In this document: positions 12,911 to 24,754 of the stretch, piece by piece
How the letters are laid out: the number at the start of each line of letters is the position of its first letter
Position numbering within the stretch: the first letter of the stretch is position 1
Assembly (NCBI GenBank): GCA_038087015.1
Contig: JASBNA010000003.1
Location: 992,001-1,056,000 of the forward strand
Origin: Cerrena zonata
Lineage: Eukaryota > Basidiomycota > Agaricomycetes > Polyporales > Cerrenaceae
Direction of reading: 5' to 3'
DNA: 64,000 bases
The notes under the pieces: model-generated
The model's database searches: none
The model's input: only the letters and a program-made list of their open reading frames with translations
What the model was told of the DNA's origin: nothing
Made by a program: the position numbers and the translations under genes

Positions 12911-14004
12911 CTATTTCTTTTTCCACACAACAACAAAAGTCTTGTATGGGTACTCAAAGATACCTTTCTCGGCGTCGATCCACTTTAGGCCGTCTCCTCT
13001 GTCCACAATCGCGCCGACCTCTTTCTTCACCTTCTCCTTTGCATCTGGAGGTAAGACAGCGATGTAACTCTTGCTACATACTCGGTCGACGACGATGTCG
13101 CGGGTACCTTCGAGGGTATATTCCCAAACCGTTTCCTCGGGAGGCACAAATAATTCTTTGTAAGAGTCTGTAGAGAAGGTTGCTCGCCAGAGATTAAGGC
13201 GGAATTGCGGCGTCCCGTTTTCGTGCTGTTCATATACATCACGTAGTTGCGCGACCCAAGCAGCTCTTTCTCTAATCATGGTGTGGAATAACATAAGAAG
13301 TCAAGTTTATAAAAATAGACACAAAAATGCGCATACCTGTCTTCCAAATTCCAAATAAGTGCCACGATACCATTCGGCTTAAGGATCCGACTGAACTCTG
13401 TGGCTGCCTTGCCATAGTCAGGACACCAATGGAAAGCTTGAGCGACTACGACAAGATCCGCCCAACCATCCTCGACACTGGTATTATCGAATGTCCCTTC
13501 TGCAGTGGAGACCCCGCTCGTCCTTGACGGTTTGGGAGAATACACTTCGCATACCCTCACTTGGCTCAAACGCTTTGAGTTGGTTGATAGATTGGGACCA
13601 TTCTGGGTGAGCGAGAAGGGCACGGGTGAAGATCCCAGTCCCGGAACCAAGTCTATGCGAAGGTGGTCAAATTGACTATCCCAATAAACAGGTATATGCG
13701 CGTACTCGACTATGTTGAGAGGTGATTTGCTTTGCACTGCCTGTTTGATATGGGCTAGCGCACCTGATTGGTACGAGGGACGAGCTCTAAAGTAGTCCAA
13801 ATAATATCATTAACAATATAACGCCTGGGATGAATGTTCGACGTGCCTATCATATAATTCGTTGGTGCCTGTACCAAACCCCTCCTTGGCCATATTATGT
13901 ACAGTGCTAGAGGAAGTCATTGTGATGGGGGAATAGGTAAACGATCTACGGGATCCAAGACGGGCAAGTATGGGTGTTCGGAAGCGAGGTAAAGAAGAGA
14001 GCAT
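12911..14004 (-). CDS. Class I SAM-dependent methyltransferase (type 11-like)
   Basis: Likely transfers a methyl group from S-adenosylmethionine to an unknown small molecule. Four exons. The N-terminus holds a conserved GFGTGTNELYDRARPSYQSG segment. The SAM-binding motif ELGSGTGIFTRALL follows after a clean intron, then an acidic EPSEGMR motif, the DLVVVAQAFHWCPDY block, ILKPNGIVALIWNLEDR, and a C-terminal part ending in WKKK. ATG 14004 gives an Arg-rich, acid-free leader (MLSSLPRFRTPILARLGSRR) that could be a mitochondrial presequence; ATG 13920 (MTSSSTVHNM) gives a cytosolic form. Oddities: intron 1 (13787-13846) needs a GC donor, and a C4 run at 13512-13515 (GGGG in the gene) is one base too long, breaking the frame inside the domain. 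About 310 residues when read through. Divergent from the sphingoid-base kinase. Confidence 0.8.
13787..13846 (-). other. GC-AG intron in the methyltransferase gene
   Basis: Exon 1 ends TATGATAG, the intron begins GCACGT and ends TTTAG, and exon 2 starts AGCTCGTCCC. This gives the expected YDRARPSY junction. The nearby GT donor at AGGCAC|GTCG puts the next exon out of frame. Confidence 0.65.
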
Positions 14005-14524
14005 AGGGAAGGGAGTCAGAGCGAGTAGGTGCCGAATTTAAACATAGAGCAGATGATGCAAGGTCTATGTGAAATCATGAGAGTATGGCATTATGGTGCA
14101 TATTTAGCATCTCTCGTATCGGACCGAGATGGTGTGCTTTCTGTCGTCGGATTGTCGGTCTTTGGGATGATGGATGTATCGTGACTGTGGGCAAACAACA
14201 ACTGAGGGATCAACATGACGACTGCCTTCTTGTTTGAGCACTTGATGGGATTGGAGGAAGCAGGGACAGATGGGCGAAGTTGTGGCTGATGACCGTAGTA
14301 AGTACGTAAGGGAGAAATCAAGAGCTACTAGACCCAACGCAGTAATACATAGCTCGGTTTCTAATATCATTAGGTACCCGGCAACTTCACACGACTCCTT
14401 GTGCCTCCTCCCCGTCGACTTATATTCACAGCAACAGGGATCCTGTCAAGTTACAGACGACACAGAAGCAACCGTCCAAAAACGATAGCCGCGAGAAAGT
14501 CGCGTTTGAAACAGCTTGAGAGTG
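14005..14524. promoter_or_regulatory. Divergent promoter region, methyltransferase / sphingoid-base kinase
   Basis: A 520 bp gap between two outward-facing start codons, so it must hold both promoters and 5' leaders. No clear TATA box or repeat was seen. Short ORFs on both strands here have no supporting features. Confidence 0.4.
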
Positions 14525-16471
14525 ATGGCAGAGCCTGAGGTCATCGAACGTCTCTCCCTGGACGGTGACGATCACGCATCTACCTTCACACTATACGAGA
14601 ACACGTTGAAGATCCAACGCGACTCTAGTAAGTCTCAATGTTACCTTCACATTTCTACTCATTATAGAAGGGCCCATAGGAGATGCTCCTAGCATCGAAT
14701 TGGAGACATCATTGCATAATGTACTATTCGCGCACCTCTCGGAGGATCGCAAACTGTCCATCTCGTTTCTAGTCAAGAAGAAGAACAAGAAAGGGCCATT
14801 TGACTTTGCTTCATGTTGGTGGACCCGTTAAAAACAACGAACGTGAGGAGACGGCCGATTTTGTGAGGGCACTCATGAAAGCAGCGTACCGAGGTATGTT
14901 AGTGTCAATTGCATTAGGTTTCGTTGTTAACATCTCTCCAAACTTTAGGTGTCAAGCCTAAGAGAAACCTGTTGCTCTTAGTCAACCCTCACAGTGGTCC
15001 GGTAATTGTTATAGTTTTGACCAGTCACGGATTTATTTCTTACTGCGACCGTAACACAGGGCAAAGCACGGACTATCCTCCAGAAGAAAATCGAACCTCT
15101 CTTCCGTGCAGCACATGCTAAAATTGATGTAATTTGTATGTCTCGGTTGCATTCTCTCTGAAACAGTGATGTTTATCAGAACCCACAGATACCACTCATA
15201 ACAAGCACGCGACCGACATCGCTCGAGACCTTGAACTGGGAAAATACGATGCTATCGTGTCCATGTCCGGAGACGGCCTTGTCTACGAAATCTTGAATGG
15301 CCTTGCAGAACACAAGAATCCCATAGAGGCGTTGAAGACACCTATTACGCCTATACCTACAGGTTCAGGAAACGGTCTATCTCTGAATCTCTTGGGCTTG
15401 AAGGAAGGTACAGATGTGTCCTTCGCTGCTGTAAACGCCATCAAAGGTATAGTGACGTCACACCATAATATTTACTTCGGTATACTAAAGCAATCTTTCG
15501 AATTATTTTAGGCAAGCCAATGCCCATCGACCTATTTTCCGTCACACAGGATGGCAAGCGTAGTCTTTCCTTCTTTTCTCAATGTATCGGTCTCATGGCA
15601 GAGCTGGATCTTTGGACGGAACACCTACGATTCATGGGTAGCAAGTAAGAGTCTACCCGCTTCACCTCCGTTATCTAAACGCTAACCCTCTCACAAGTCG
15701 ATTTGTATACGGCTACGTCCGCGGGGTCGTAAAGCGGAAATCCTGCCCTATCAAACTGTACATCAAAGTGGCCGAATCCGACAAGAACGCTATGTTCGAC
15801 AAATTCAAAGAAGCTCGTGAAGCTGCCTTTTCGAGATCCTCCTCCAGGGCTGCTCTGAATGGGAATGGTAACGGCAATGGTCACGCCGAGCCTAACGGAG
15901 ACGCAGGAACAGCGGAACTTTCTACTGCTCTACCACCCCTGAAATACAAGGACGAGGACCCGACGAAAGATGAAGGGTGGATCCTTTTCGACAAACCAGT
16001 CTCTTACTTCTATGCCGGTCAAGGGCCGTTTGTTTCTGTGGACTTGATGCAATTCCCGGTATCTTTGCCAAATGACGGGCACATTGATATTGCGGTCCAA
16101 GCGATAGTAAGTAGTCCAAATATACGTCCCTGTATTCCCCTGCTAAAGCCTCATCGTCATTATATAGACACCGCGCGGGGAGATGTTATCTGCTATGGAT
16201 GGAGCGGAGAAAGGTCGAGCTTATTGGAAAGACAGCGTATGTGTTTTTTATCTATTCGGCTCAATCAAAGTTGACGGCTGATCGAATATTATAGTGCTAC
16301 TACTATAAAGCGAAGGCTTACCGTATCGAGCCCCAATCTTCTGCAAGCTGCCTGTCTATTGACGGAGAGAAATACCCCTTCAAACCTTATGACCTTGAAG
16401 TTCACCCAGGTCTCGGAACTCTTTTGAGTTTGCACGGTACCTATAATACCGACTTCGACCCTGCTACTTAG
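14525..16471 (+). CDS. LCB4: Sphingoid long-chain base kinase (DAGK catalytic family)
   Basis: Phosphorylates sphingoid bases such as phytosphingosine, making signalling phosphates that are also degraded by the lyase branch of sphingolipid breakdown. Start ATG 14525 (MAEPEVIERLSLDG), stop TAG 16469-16471. Conserved blocks appear in order: LLLVNPHSGPGKA (nucleotide-binding start), SMSGDGLVYEILNGL, PTGSGNGLSLNLLG, then FFSQCIGLMAELDLWTE and a C-terminal GEKYPFKPYDLEVHPGLGTLLSL. SGDG followed by a hydrophobic pair and E is typical of sphingosine kinases rather than diacylglycerol kinases. An Asn/Gly-rich linker sits near the middle. About 480 residues. Oddity: near 14800-14812 the frame shifts by one base between a KKKNKKGPFDF and a LHVGGPVKNNE stretch with no intron signal. 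Confidence 0.87.
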
Positions 16472-16918
16472 AAATTTCACATCTTGGTTTATCCTATGCA
16501 TCTTCAATACCCCTTGTATACCCCCATTGTTGTCGTACATTATTCCTAGTTTTTCTCTTCCACGTCGTATAATCTCTTGGTTGTTTAGGCCTCAGGCTTT
16601 TGGATATATCGGAATGCCATACACATTAGTCACTCGAAGGATTGGAATTGAGATTGAGATATGAAAGATGAAATGATATTGGAAACTATGCAAATGGATT
16701 GCAGTGATAAACTAATACGTCGAAAGAAATGTAGCGAGTGTGTTTGCTAGAGCGGCCAAAAGTCACGAGTATACAGAAGTCCGTAGTAATAATGACAGTC
16801 CATGGATATTCCCCGAAAGATACGATATTGTACGATAGTAAAAGTCCGCATACCTAAAGATGCTACTAAGTCTAGAGTCAGTCCCTTCCCCTTTACACTC
16901 ATTAATTCTAGGTCGTGA

Positions 16919-19900
16919 TCATGGTCGCGCTGTGAGAAGTAATCAGTAAAAAGGTATACTAAATAAAAGAGGATAAACATACCAAGTTGTTCCTTGCGGT
17001 AGAACCAGAAGTAGCCAATTACGATGACAACTTGGCAAATCAAGGCAATCCAGAATGGCGCTGAGGCCAACGGACTACCCTTGAGACCATCGTGGAAGTC
17101 CCACTTGGCGGCATCAGGGAACACACTTTCTGGGCCGATACGATTCGGTGCAGTTGCGCGAGCGACCATAACACATATCGAACCGATGATTTGGGCGAAA
17201 GCGAGTGTGGCACAAACGTGCAGACGGGACAGCGTTTGAAGTAGGATCATACCGAGACCAACACCCTGGACGGCATCAAGAACACCAAGCCAGAGCCAGA
17301 GGGAGATACCGAGGTAAGGACCTGCGTGACCTGCCCACGGGATGTACAGAGCGAGCGACGAGGTACCCCACAACATCTGGCACCAACGAGGTGCACCGAG
17401 ACCGACGGCGAAGACAGGAAGTAACCATGTGTGTGTCTTGCTGAACCATGTCAGGATACCCATCATGAGAGCCCAAACACCGATGAAGAAAGCGATGACG
17501 AGAAGGAGAATCTGCCACTTGGGAATAGGAACGGACCAGAGGAAACCCCAGTTACGTCCGTAAGGCTAGAAGGGAAACATCAGTATGGTATAGATGTCAT
17601 AAAGGAAGATAGTACATACTCCACTGAGCCAGTAGTCACGCAAGATTTCGGAACCAAGGAACCACAACACCAATTTCCTACGGAAGAGAGTCCTGAGGAA
17701 GTTCGGAACTTTGGGAGGTGTTTGACGGTAGTAATCTGTACCAGTCGATTAGTTTTGATTGAAACCAATGGAAAAGAAATAGAACATACCAGGCAAGCCG
17801 TAAAGCATGAGGTAGGCGAAGACGAAACTCATAACAGCGAGCGGCCATACGATCAAAACAATCCACCATGGGGCGAAGCTATCTGCCTTAGCACCACTGA
17901 GCGAGTTACCCCAGTACCACAATGCAGCGACCCATATTTGCTGAGAGCCCTGCACGAGACAGGCTCGCATAGTCCAAACTTCAGTTGCAGCACCCTACAA
18001 AGAGACCATTAGTAACGTGAGAGGGTACCAAAAGAGAAATACGTACAGCTTCCTCTCCGAAATTGAGACCGAAGAACAAGAAGGCGGCGGCGGACGCGAC
18101 TGCATATGCCCAGGTAGCTGCACTTGCAAGAGCGGAGTGTGCAGGGTGAAGAGCTGTTGCGACCGACGGGAGACCAATCAAGAAGAAGGCGAGACCGAAG
18201 AAGAGCCATGGCGCAGCGAGGACGTAGACGGAGGGCTTGAATCGGAAGAGAACATACCAGACGGAGGAAGCAGCGAGGAAGACACCACCCAAGACATAGA
18301 GCTGGAGATCAGTCTGCCAGTTTTGACCTGACAGTAGAGTGATCTGGAAACTGGTTGCGCTCAACATCTGTCCGGCAGCGATGACGATAGTGTACAGAGG
18401 CCAGCCGCAGAATTCACGGGCCATGGCAATCTGCAAACCAGTCATGACGACTTCATCGTTACCGCCCGGAAGTGGTCCACTGTAACCGTCGACGCCGCCG
18501 AATGACGAAGCACCCATGGGAGACGATGGACGAGAGTGGTCGAATGTCGATGGTGCTGGTGTTCCCCATACGGATTCACGTCGTGACGAACGAATACTGG
18601 CAGCGCTAGACAGTTTATCCTTCTTAACCTTGTCGAAGAAAGCCTCCTCGCTCTTCATCAAGAACTTCTCGATGGACAGTTCACCCTTCGAGTTGTGAGA
18701 GTTGAGCGATTGCAGCTTTTGACGAACTCGGAAGCAACACCACCATCAGAATCAGTGAACGAAGCGATGGCCTTGTTGAGCGGGGAGTCCTGCTTTTCGT
18801 TGACGATGGAAGCGATTGATTCGACGGACGAGGCACGAGAGTGAGCACCGAAAGGTCTTGACGGAGCAGCATCGAGGAAGGGGTCGGCAGCGTGTTTCTG
18901 ATCCCTAGCGATTGCCTTGTTAGCCCTCTCCAAGAATCCTCCGTAGTCCTGTCCAGTAGGTGGTCCATTACGGTTTTGCGCGAAGTAGTCGCTCTCAACA
19001 TCGGAAACGTCAGTCGTGAATGATGCGCGGTTGCCATCATTATGTCCTCCACGTTGGGGTGCTCCGAGATGTTCGCCAGTAGGTGTCAAACTTTCTTGAC
19101 TCCATTGACCGGGTGATCCAGGAGGGCCGACAGCAGATCGAGGGCTTTCGTTGATACTACGACTATCCCAAGCAGGTTGCGAGGGGTAAGCTTGGAATTC
19201 AGGAGTCCAATCTTCGTGTTCCGCAATAGGTCGTCCACTACCGTTGTCACCATCCGCAGGACGCCAGGCGTTAGGCCCAGCAACGCTTCGCGATAAGCCG
19301 ATACTGCGTTTGTGGAAGTCCTCCATACGTTGACGCCATTCTACTACAGGGAAACGTTGGACGGCGGAACGCGCACGAAGCATCGCACGCTCTTCTTCTG
19401 TAGACTTCAGGGCCATCTTCACCGTCTTGGTCAACTGTGACATCATGTGTTCCGTTGATGTAGATTCGACAGGGAACCACTACAGAGTAATAGTCATATT
19501 AGGTACCAAGATCATGACAGATAGAAGAATCACTTACCCAACCAGGCATCAAACCAAGACCACCGAGACGAGAACCGACACCAAGGGCACCCTTTCTACC
19601 GAATTCGACAGCGACGAGACCGAAAGGCTCATCACGAGATGGGATAAGAGCGAAATCGGCTCCACTGAACAAGTAAGGAGGGAGAGCAGTGAATTCGGGT
19701 TTCGAGAAGACGCGATCGGGGTAGAGTTCCATGAGACGAGCTAACTTCTCGGCAGCGAAGCGACCATACAAATCGATGACAGGACCGACAGTAATGAGCT
19801 GGATGGAAGGACGTTTATCGAGCCTAGAAGATATCTTCAATACAGATTCACAATAAAAAGAGGAGAAACGACTTACAAAGATGGCATGACATCGGCGATG

Positions 19901-22900
19901 ATATCGACACCCTTTTGCTTGGACCAACGACCGACGAACACGAAGAGATCAGCATTAGGATCTTGTTTGATACCGGCCCACTCTTGCGCTTGACGTTTGT
20001 GCTCGGGACGTTCCGACTCAGCGACCTGGTCAATTTGGATATCACGAATGGCGATAGGGTTCTCATCGAGGGCGGCAATATCGGTAGGATCAGGGTTAGG
20101 CAACGAGTCGACGTGTTTGAGAGTCCAAAGAGCAGGATAACGAGCCCAAGAACGCTTTCCGTATTTGTCAGACACACCAGCAACACCAATAGACTTTTGG
20201 TGTACACTGATGAACGAGGCGGCGGCGTGGAGCAAATTGAATGTGTTACCGAATTGGACGTATTTCGTGCAGTGTTCTTTGCTGATGTTGAACGCCGAGC
20301 AAACTTCCTTCATTTCTTCCTTGGTACGGAGCGGCCACAGACCCTGGAACTCGGCATTGTGGAGCGAGAGACAAACAGGGAGAACCTTAGGCAGGAGATA
20401 GATAGGGGCGAGAGCACCGTGGTAATCGTTGATGTGGTAGATATCGATGTCGGGGTAACGACGGACGGTAGCGGCGATAGCCTGGTTCCAAGTCGAGTAG
20501 AAGATAGCGGAGGAAAGATCGTCCATACGAGCGGGGTAAGGGTCGGCCTTGGTTTGAGCACGGAAGACAGGACTGTCGAGGATAATGTACGTAATGTTAT
20601 CGAGAGTATGCGTCTCGACTTCGATGAGGTACGGCTCGCCGAAAATGATGACCTCAATTGGTTCAGCGGGGTCACCTTGTGGGTACTCGAGGTCCTTGAC
20701 CTTAGGAATAACCCAAATAAGATCGACATCAGTCATGGCTTTACCCATCAAACTCGACATGACACCGAGACCACCAATCTTGACCTTGAGCTTCCAATCG
20801 ATAATTTCGTACTCGAGAGTAGCGATGAGAACACGACGACGTTTGTTCTTGTCTTCGGGCCAACCGATGATGTCACCAGTGTACTTGTGACCGTGGTGGA
20901 AGATCTTCTCCGACATGGAGGCACCGTCCTTGCTGACGTCTGACTTCGACTTGTTTCCAAGAACGCCGAGGATAGGGAAGTAGCTCGATTCCTTGGTGGG
21001 CTTGACACCCCATTGGTTGTACCTGATACCATAGAACGACCACATGAAGACGAGGACGGCGAACGTGGCGGTAATGACAGGGATGGAGACGAGGAGAGCA
21101 TACATGATGGCACCGACAGCGGACTGACCACGAGGCTCGAGTGACCAACTCATATTCGAGTCGTCGACGACGAGAGCCCAAGCCAAATGAGGATGAGGAG
21201 GAGCGGAGATGTTGAGGTAGTTGGGTGCAGCAGTGTTAGGCGGGAGACGATCCATAATACCATCTCCATCAGTGTCTCCGTAGTAGTAATCGTCGTAGGC
21301 CCAGACGTTGAGCTGAACGTACGTCGGCCAGGTAGCCATGATCTCGAGCTCCCATTTGCCTTCGTCGTTGTGCTCCATCTGTGCAGGAATACCCTGATCG
21401 AAACCCCATGCGTTGAATGGCCCACGAAGGAGGAACTGGGGGACACGACGAGGTTTACTGTATCCTCGGTCAGCGTGAACGACGTGAGACGAGGCGAGTG
21501 CAGCGTTGCTCCAGTCTATCGATAACAGGCTGTCAGGAGAGAGAAAATCGACGAAGACAGAATACATACATTGAACCATAATGTGTTGGCCATCCCAGAA
21601 GTTAGCCTTGTCGTCGTCATCGAAGACAGATGCATCGATAGTTGTGACGTCCTCCCAGTTCTGCCAGGTCGTCCAGTTCTTACCGAAGTTCCAGGAGTAG
21701 CGGAACATGTCGGCACCCAAGCGTTGTGAGTGAAAGTGTATTTGCCGTCTGACCATCCGAAAGCGTCGTTATCGAAGTCGTTGGTGGGGTTGACAATGAC
21801 GTTCTTAGCTGAACCCTTGCGAATCATGAAGTGATCCGTCGACTATGACAACCGCACCGTCAGCTAAGTACCATATAACTAGAAGAGACGAAAACGTACG
21901 TTTGTACCGACACCGCTAGCCTCTGTTGTAGGGTTGGTGACCGTGATCGTAAGAATACCATCGGGAACGTTCTTGAGAGTGCCAGACCATTGCCAGGCAG
22001 ACGCATCGACACCCGAAACAAGAGGAGTGGTCCCAGTAATGGTGGAACACTTGACGGTGGTCTCATCGAGTGTAGGGGTGCTGCCCTTTCCAGAAGAAGA
22101 CATGTTGAAGGACATTGCAGCCGTTACAGAAGTACACTTCATCTCTTGGTTGAACTCGAATGTAAGATCAATTGTCGTAGCATTGGCATCGCCCGACTCA
22201 GCGATAAGCCGAGCGTCGTGGCCAGGGGTGAACTTGGTAATGGCAGGGAGTGCAGGAAGCCACTCCGTCTCGGGAACGAGTGCCATGAAGCTGTAAGGAG
22301 CCATCGAGACAGATTGCAAACAGCCGAAGAACGGAGCCTTGCCATCATTGTTGAACGAAGACAGCGAATCGGCGAGTTGGTAAGTCTCGTAGGGGTAGAA
22401 CAAGTTCTTGACGGTGGTACCAGAGACGTACGGCGAGGGGATCCAGTTAGCACCTTTACAGTCGAATGCCCAAGTCTTCGTTTGGTTTTCGTTAGAATAC
22501 AGCATCCAGATTTGGTCGGTGTGGTTGCCAGTCAAGGTCTGGACGGTTGGGATGGCGGAACGAGTAACGGACCACATACCCATCTCGGTCTGGGTCTCGT
22601 TCGAACCGGGTCGCTGGATGAAATGAGTCCAGTTACCACGTTGAACCAAATTGAAACCGTCTTGGAGGGCATTATACTGAGTACGGAGGTAGTTCATGTG
22701 ACGGAAGATTCGGTACGAGTCGGTAGTGGGATCGAAGTGATCACGACCGTTCCAATCATCTTGACATCCCAGCATGGCTTTGGCGATCGGCATGTTGAAG
22801 TATTGGTCAGAACCGAGAGAGTAGCATCCATGACGTTGCCAGGCGGTGTTGCCAACCATGGCTTGTCGACTATTGAACATCGTGAGCAACCCACACAATC

Positions 22901-24754
22901 TAAGCAAAATTCATCTCTTACCCGTAGAGATAATTGGATGCACCAGTGTCGTACAAGTAGAAGTTCTGTTCTTCACCGTAGAACAACTAGAGGATGGTGA
23001 GAAAGGGTTCGACGTTCAATGAAATATTCAGATCCTTACCAGAGGAATACCCGGCATGACGAGAGTGGCGAGGAAAGTACCGAGGACAGACTTCTGAGTA
23101 CCATTTTCCACAGAGGGCCAACGGAACACATCGAAGTTGGAGGTACCGTACATGTGTCTCGGGTCGAGATTACCACTCTGAGAGTTAATCATGTCATTGT
23201 TGACGAACATTTGATTCCAAGCGGTAATGAAGTTGACGTCAACATCGAAGGCAACTTGAAGGTTACCATCCATTCCGAGGAAACGAGTTAAGGAGCGATA
23301 GAATGAATAGTGGAATGCGACGCCATCCAGGGCGTTGAGAGGAGCATCACGAAGGAAGTACTGGTTCTGGCTCGAAGTAACGTTCGCAGCCTCCAAGAAA
23401 CCAGGAGGACGTTGAGTGGGCGTACGACCACGACCGCTGAAATTCAAGATCTCAATTTAAGGTCAATACCATTTCACCAGTGAGACTTACTAGTACAAAG
23501 CACCGAAGGTGTCTCCACCAGTGACCTCACCCGAGATGAAGAAGTTCGTCTTTCCCAGTTTCGCCGCGCAGGCACGAGCACTAGCCGACCATTGAGCGAG
23601 AGCATCGACCGTGACCTGAGTAGCCTTATCAATACGAATGGCGTCGAAATCAAGAGCAGTAATGGCGATGCAAGCAAAGTTCTCCAAACGAGCAAGCACA
23701 CTAGGATTCCATTCTCGAAGACGGTCCTGGACGGAAGCGAACTTGGACAATTGACGTTGCCAGTCAGGGTGAACACCGAAAGCTTCCATGTCACCATACT
23801 GATCGAAGTCAGACTCCATACAGCCGGTAGTCTTTCCAATATTAGCCTGAGTGCCGTCATTAGACCAGAAGGGAGGAAGTACGCAAGAATCGTTGTGTGC
23901 ATTATTGATCTATAACCGGCAGCGCGTAAGTAAAGATAAGCCTAGGCGTTTAAAGCAACGGCGAAAACTGACCTGGAAATCCTTGTACTCATCAAATCCC
24001 CATGGAGCGTAGCGCGGCTTCTTCCAGACGGCGTCGTGCTCATCAAGGGTGAAGGGCGCGGAGGTGTTCAAAAAGCTGTGTAGACGTCGAGATCAGAGAG
24101 ACGCACAGAAACTTCGTGGCAAGGTGTTGCTTACCCATCGAAACCGACCAAATCACCAAGCGTACCAACAGTGAAATCGACCATGAGATACATTCCTCGG
24201 TTGTGGATTTCGTTGATAAGATGACGCCAGTCCGCAATAGTACCCCAGTGAGGATCCAAGAGTGTTTGATCGAGAGGAGAGTAACCTAGTTAGGTTAAAA
24301 CGTGAGATGTGTGCTTGAAGCACGAGTGTGACCAGGACATTGACTCACTGTCTGCTTGCCAGAGCATGTTGAGGAAGGGAGTACCAGAAATGAAGACACC
24401 TCTGATTCCCATTCCCAGTAGGTAGTCCAGACGCGCCTCGAGACCTTTCAAGTCACCACCAAAACGGAGCTGAGTCTCCCGCCAATCCCACTCAAACATG
24501 GAGCCAAAGTAGTCATTATTCGACGGATCGCCATCCGCGAATTTGTCGAGAAGAATAGTGTAGAATGGAATTTCACGCCAGTTGTCGGGTGATTTATGAT
24601 AACTTGAGAGTTTGTCGGTGGAGTACTCTAATGGGTTTTGGGCATTTTGGTTGGTGTTGAGGTTGTAGTCGGTGAGTGCCTCGTCGTAGGGTGCTGCTGA
24701 GCCCAGGGATGCTAGGGACAGCAGAGAGAGAAGTGCTGAGCACCACCTACGCAT
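16919..24754 (-). CDS. AGS1: Alpha-1,3-glucan synthase
   Basis: Plasma-membrane enzyme that makes and exports cell-wall alpha-1,3-glucan. ATG 24754-24752 in a CCACCATG context opens a signal peptide ([20 protein letters not shown]). Domains in order: an extracellular GH13 alpha-amylase-like region with [11 protein letters not shown] (nucleophile Asp) and [10 protein letters not shown] (acid/base Glu); an extracellular beta-sandwich region; one membrane helix (about 21060-21130); a GT5 glycogen-synthase-like domain with [21 protein letters not shown] and the E-x7-E in [14 protein letters not shown]; a Ser-rich cytosolic linker; and a C-terminal multi-pass region thought to export glucan. About 2,280 residues over many exons, near the usual 2,400. 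A final intron at 16930-16982 (GTATGT...CACAG) leads to a stop at 16921-16919, giving an EQLARP end; without that splice the ORF runs on to 16747. Confidence 0.95.

Noticed and set aside
18009..18331. ORFs on both strands within the membrane region of the glucan synthase
   Set aside because: They are shadows of the hydrophobic coding frame.
19915..23000. Long plus-strand ORFs (342 and 336 codons) inside the glucan synthase gene
   Set aside because: They lie antisense to well-supported exons, are rich in Arg/Asp/Val/Glu as expected of antisense frames, and have no domain or exon logic.
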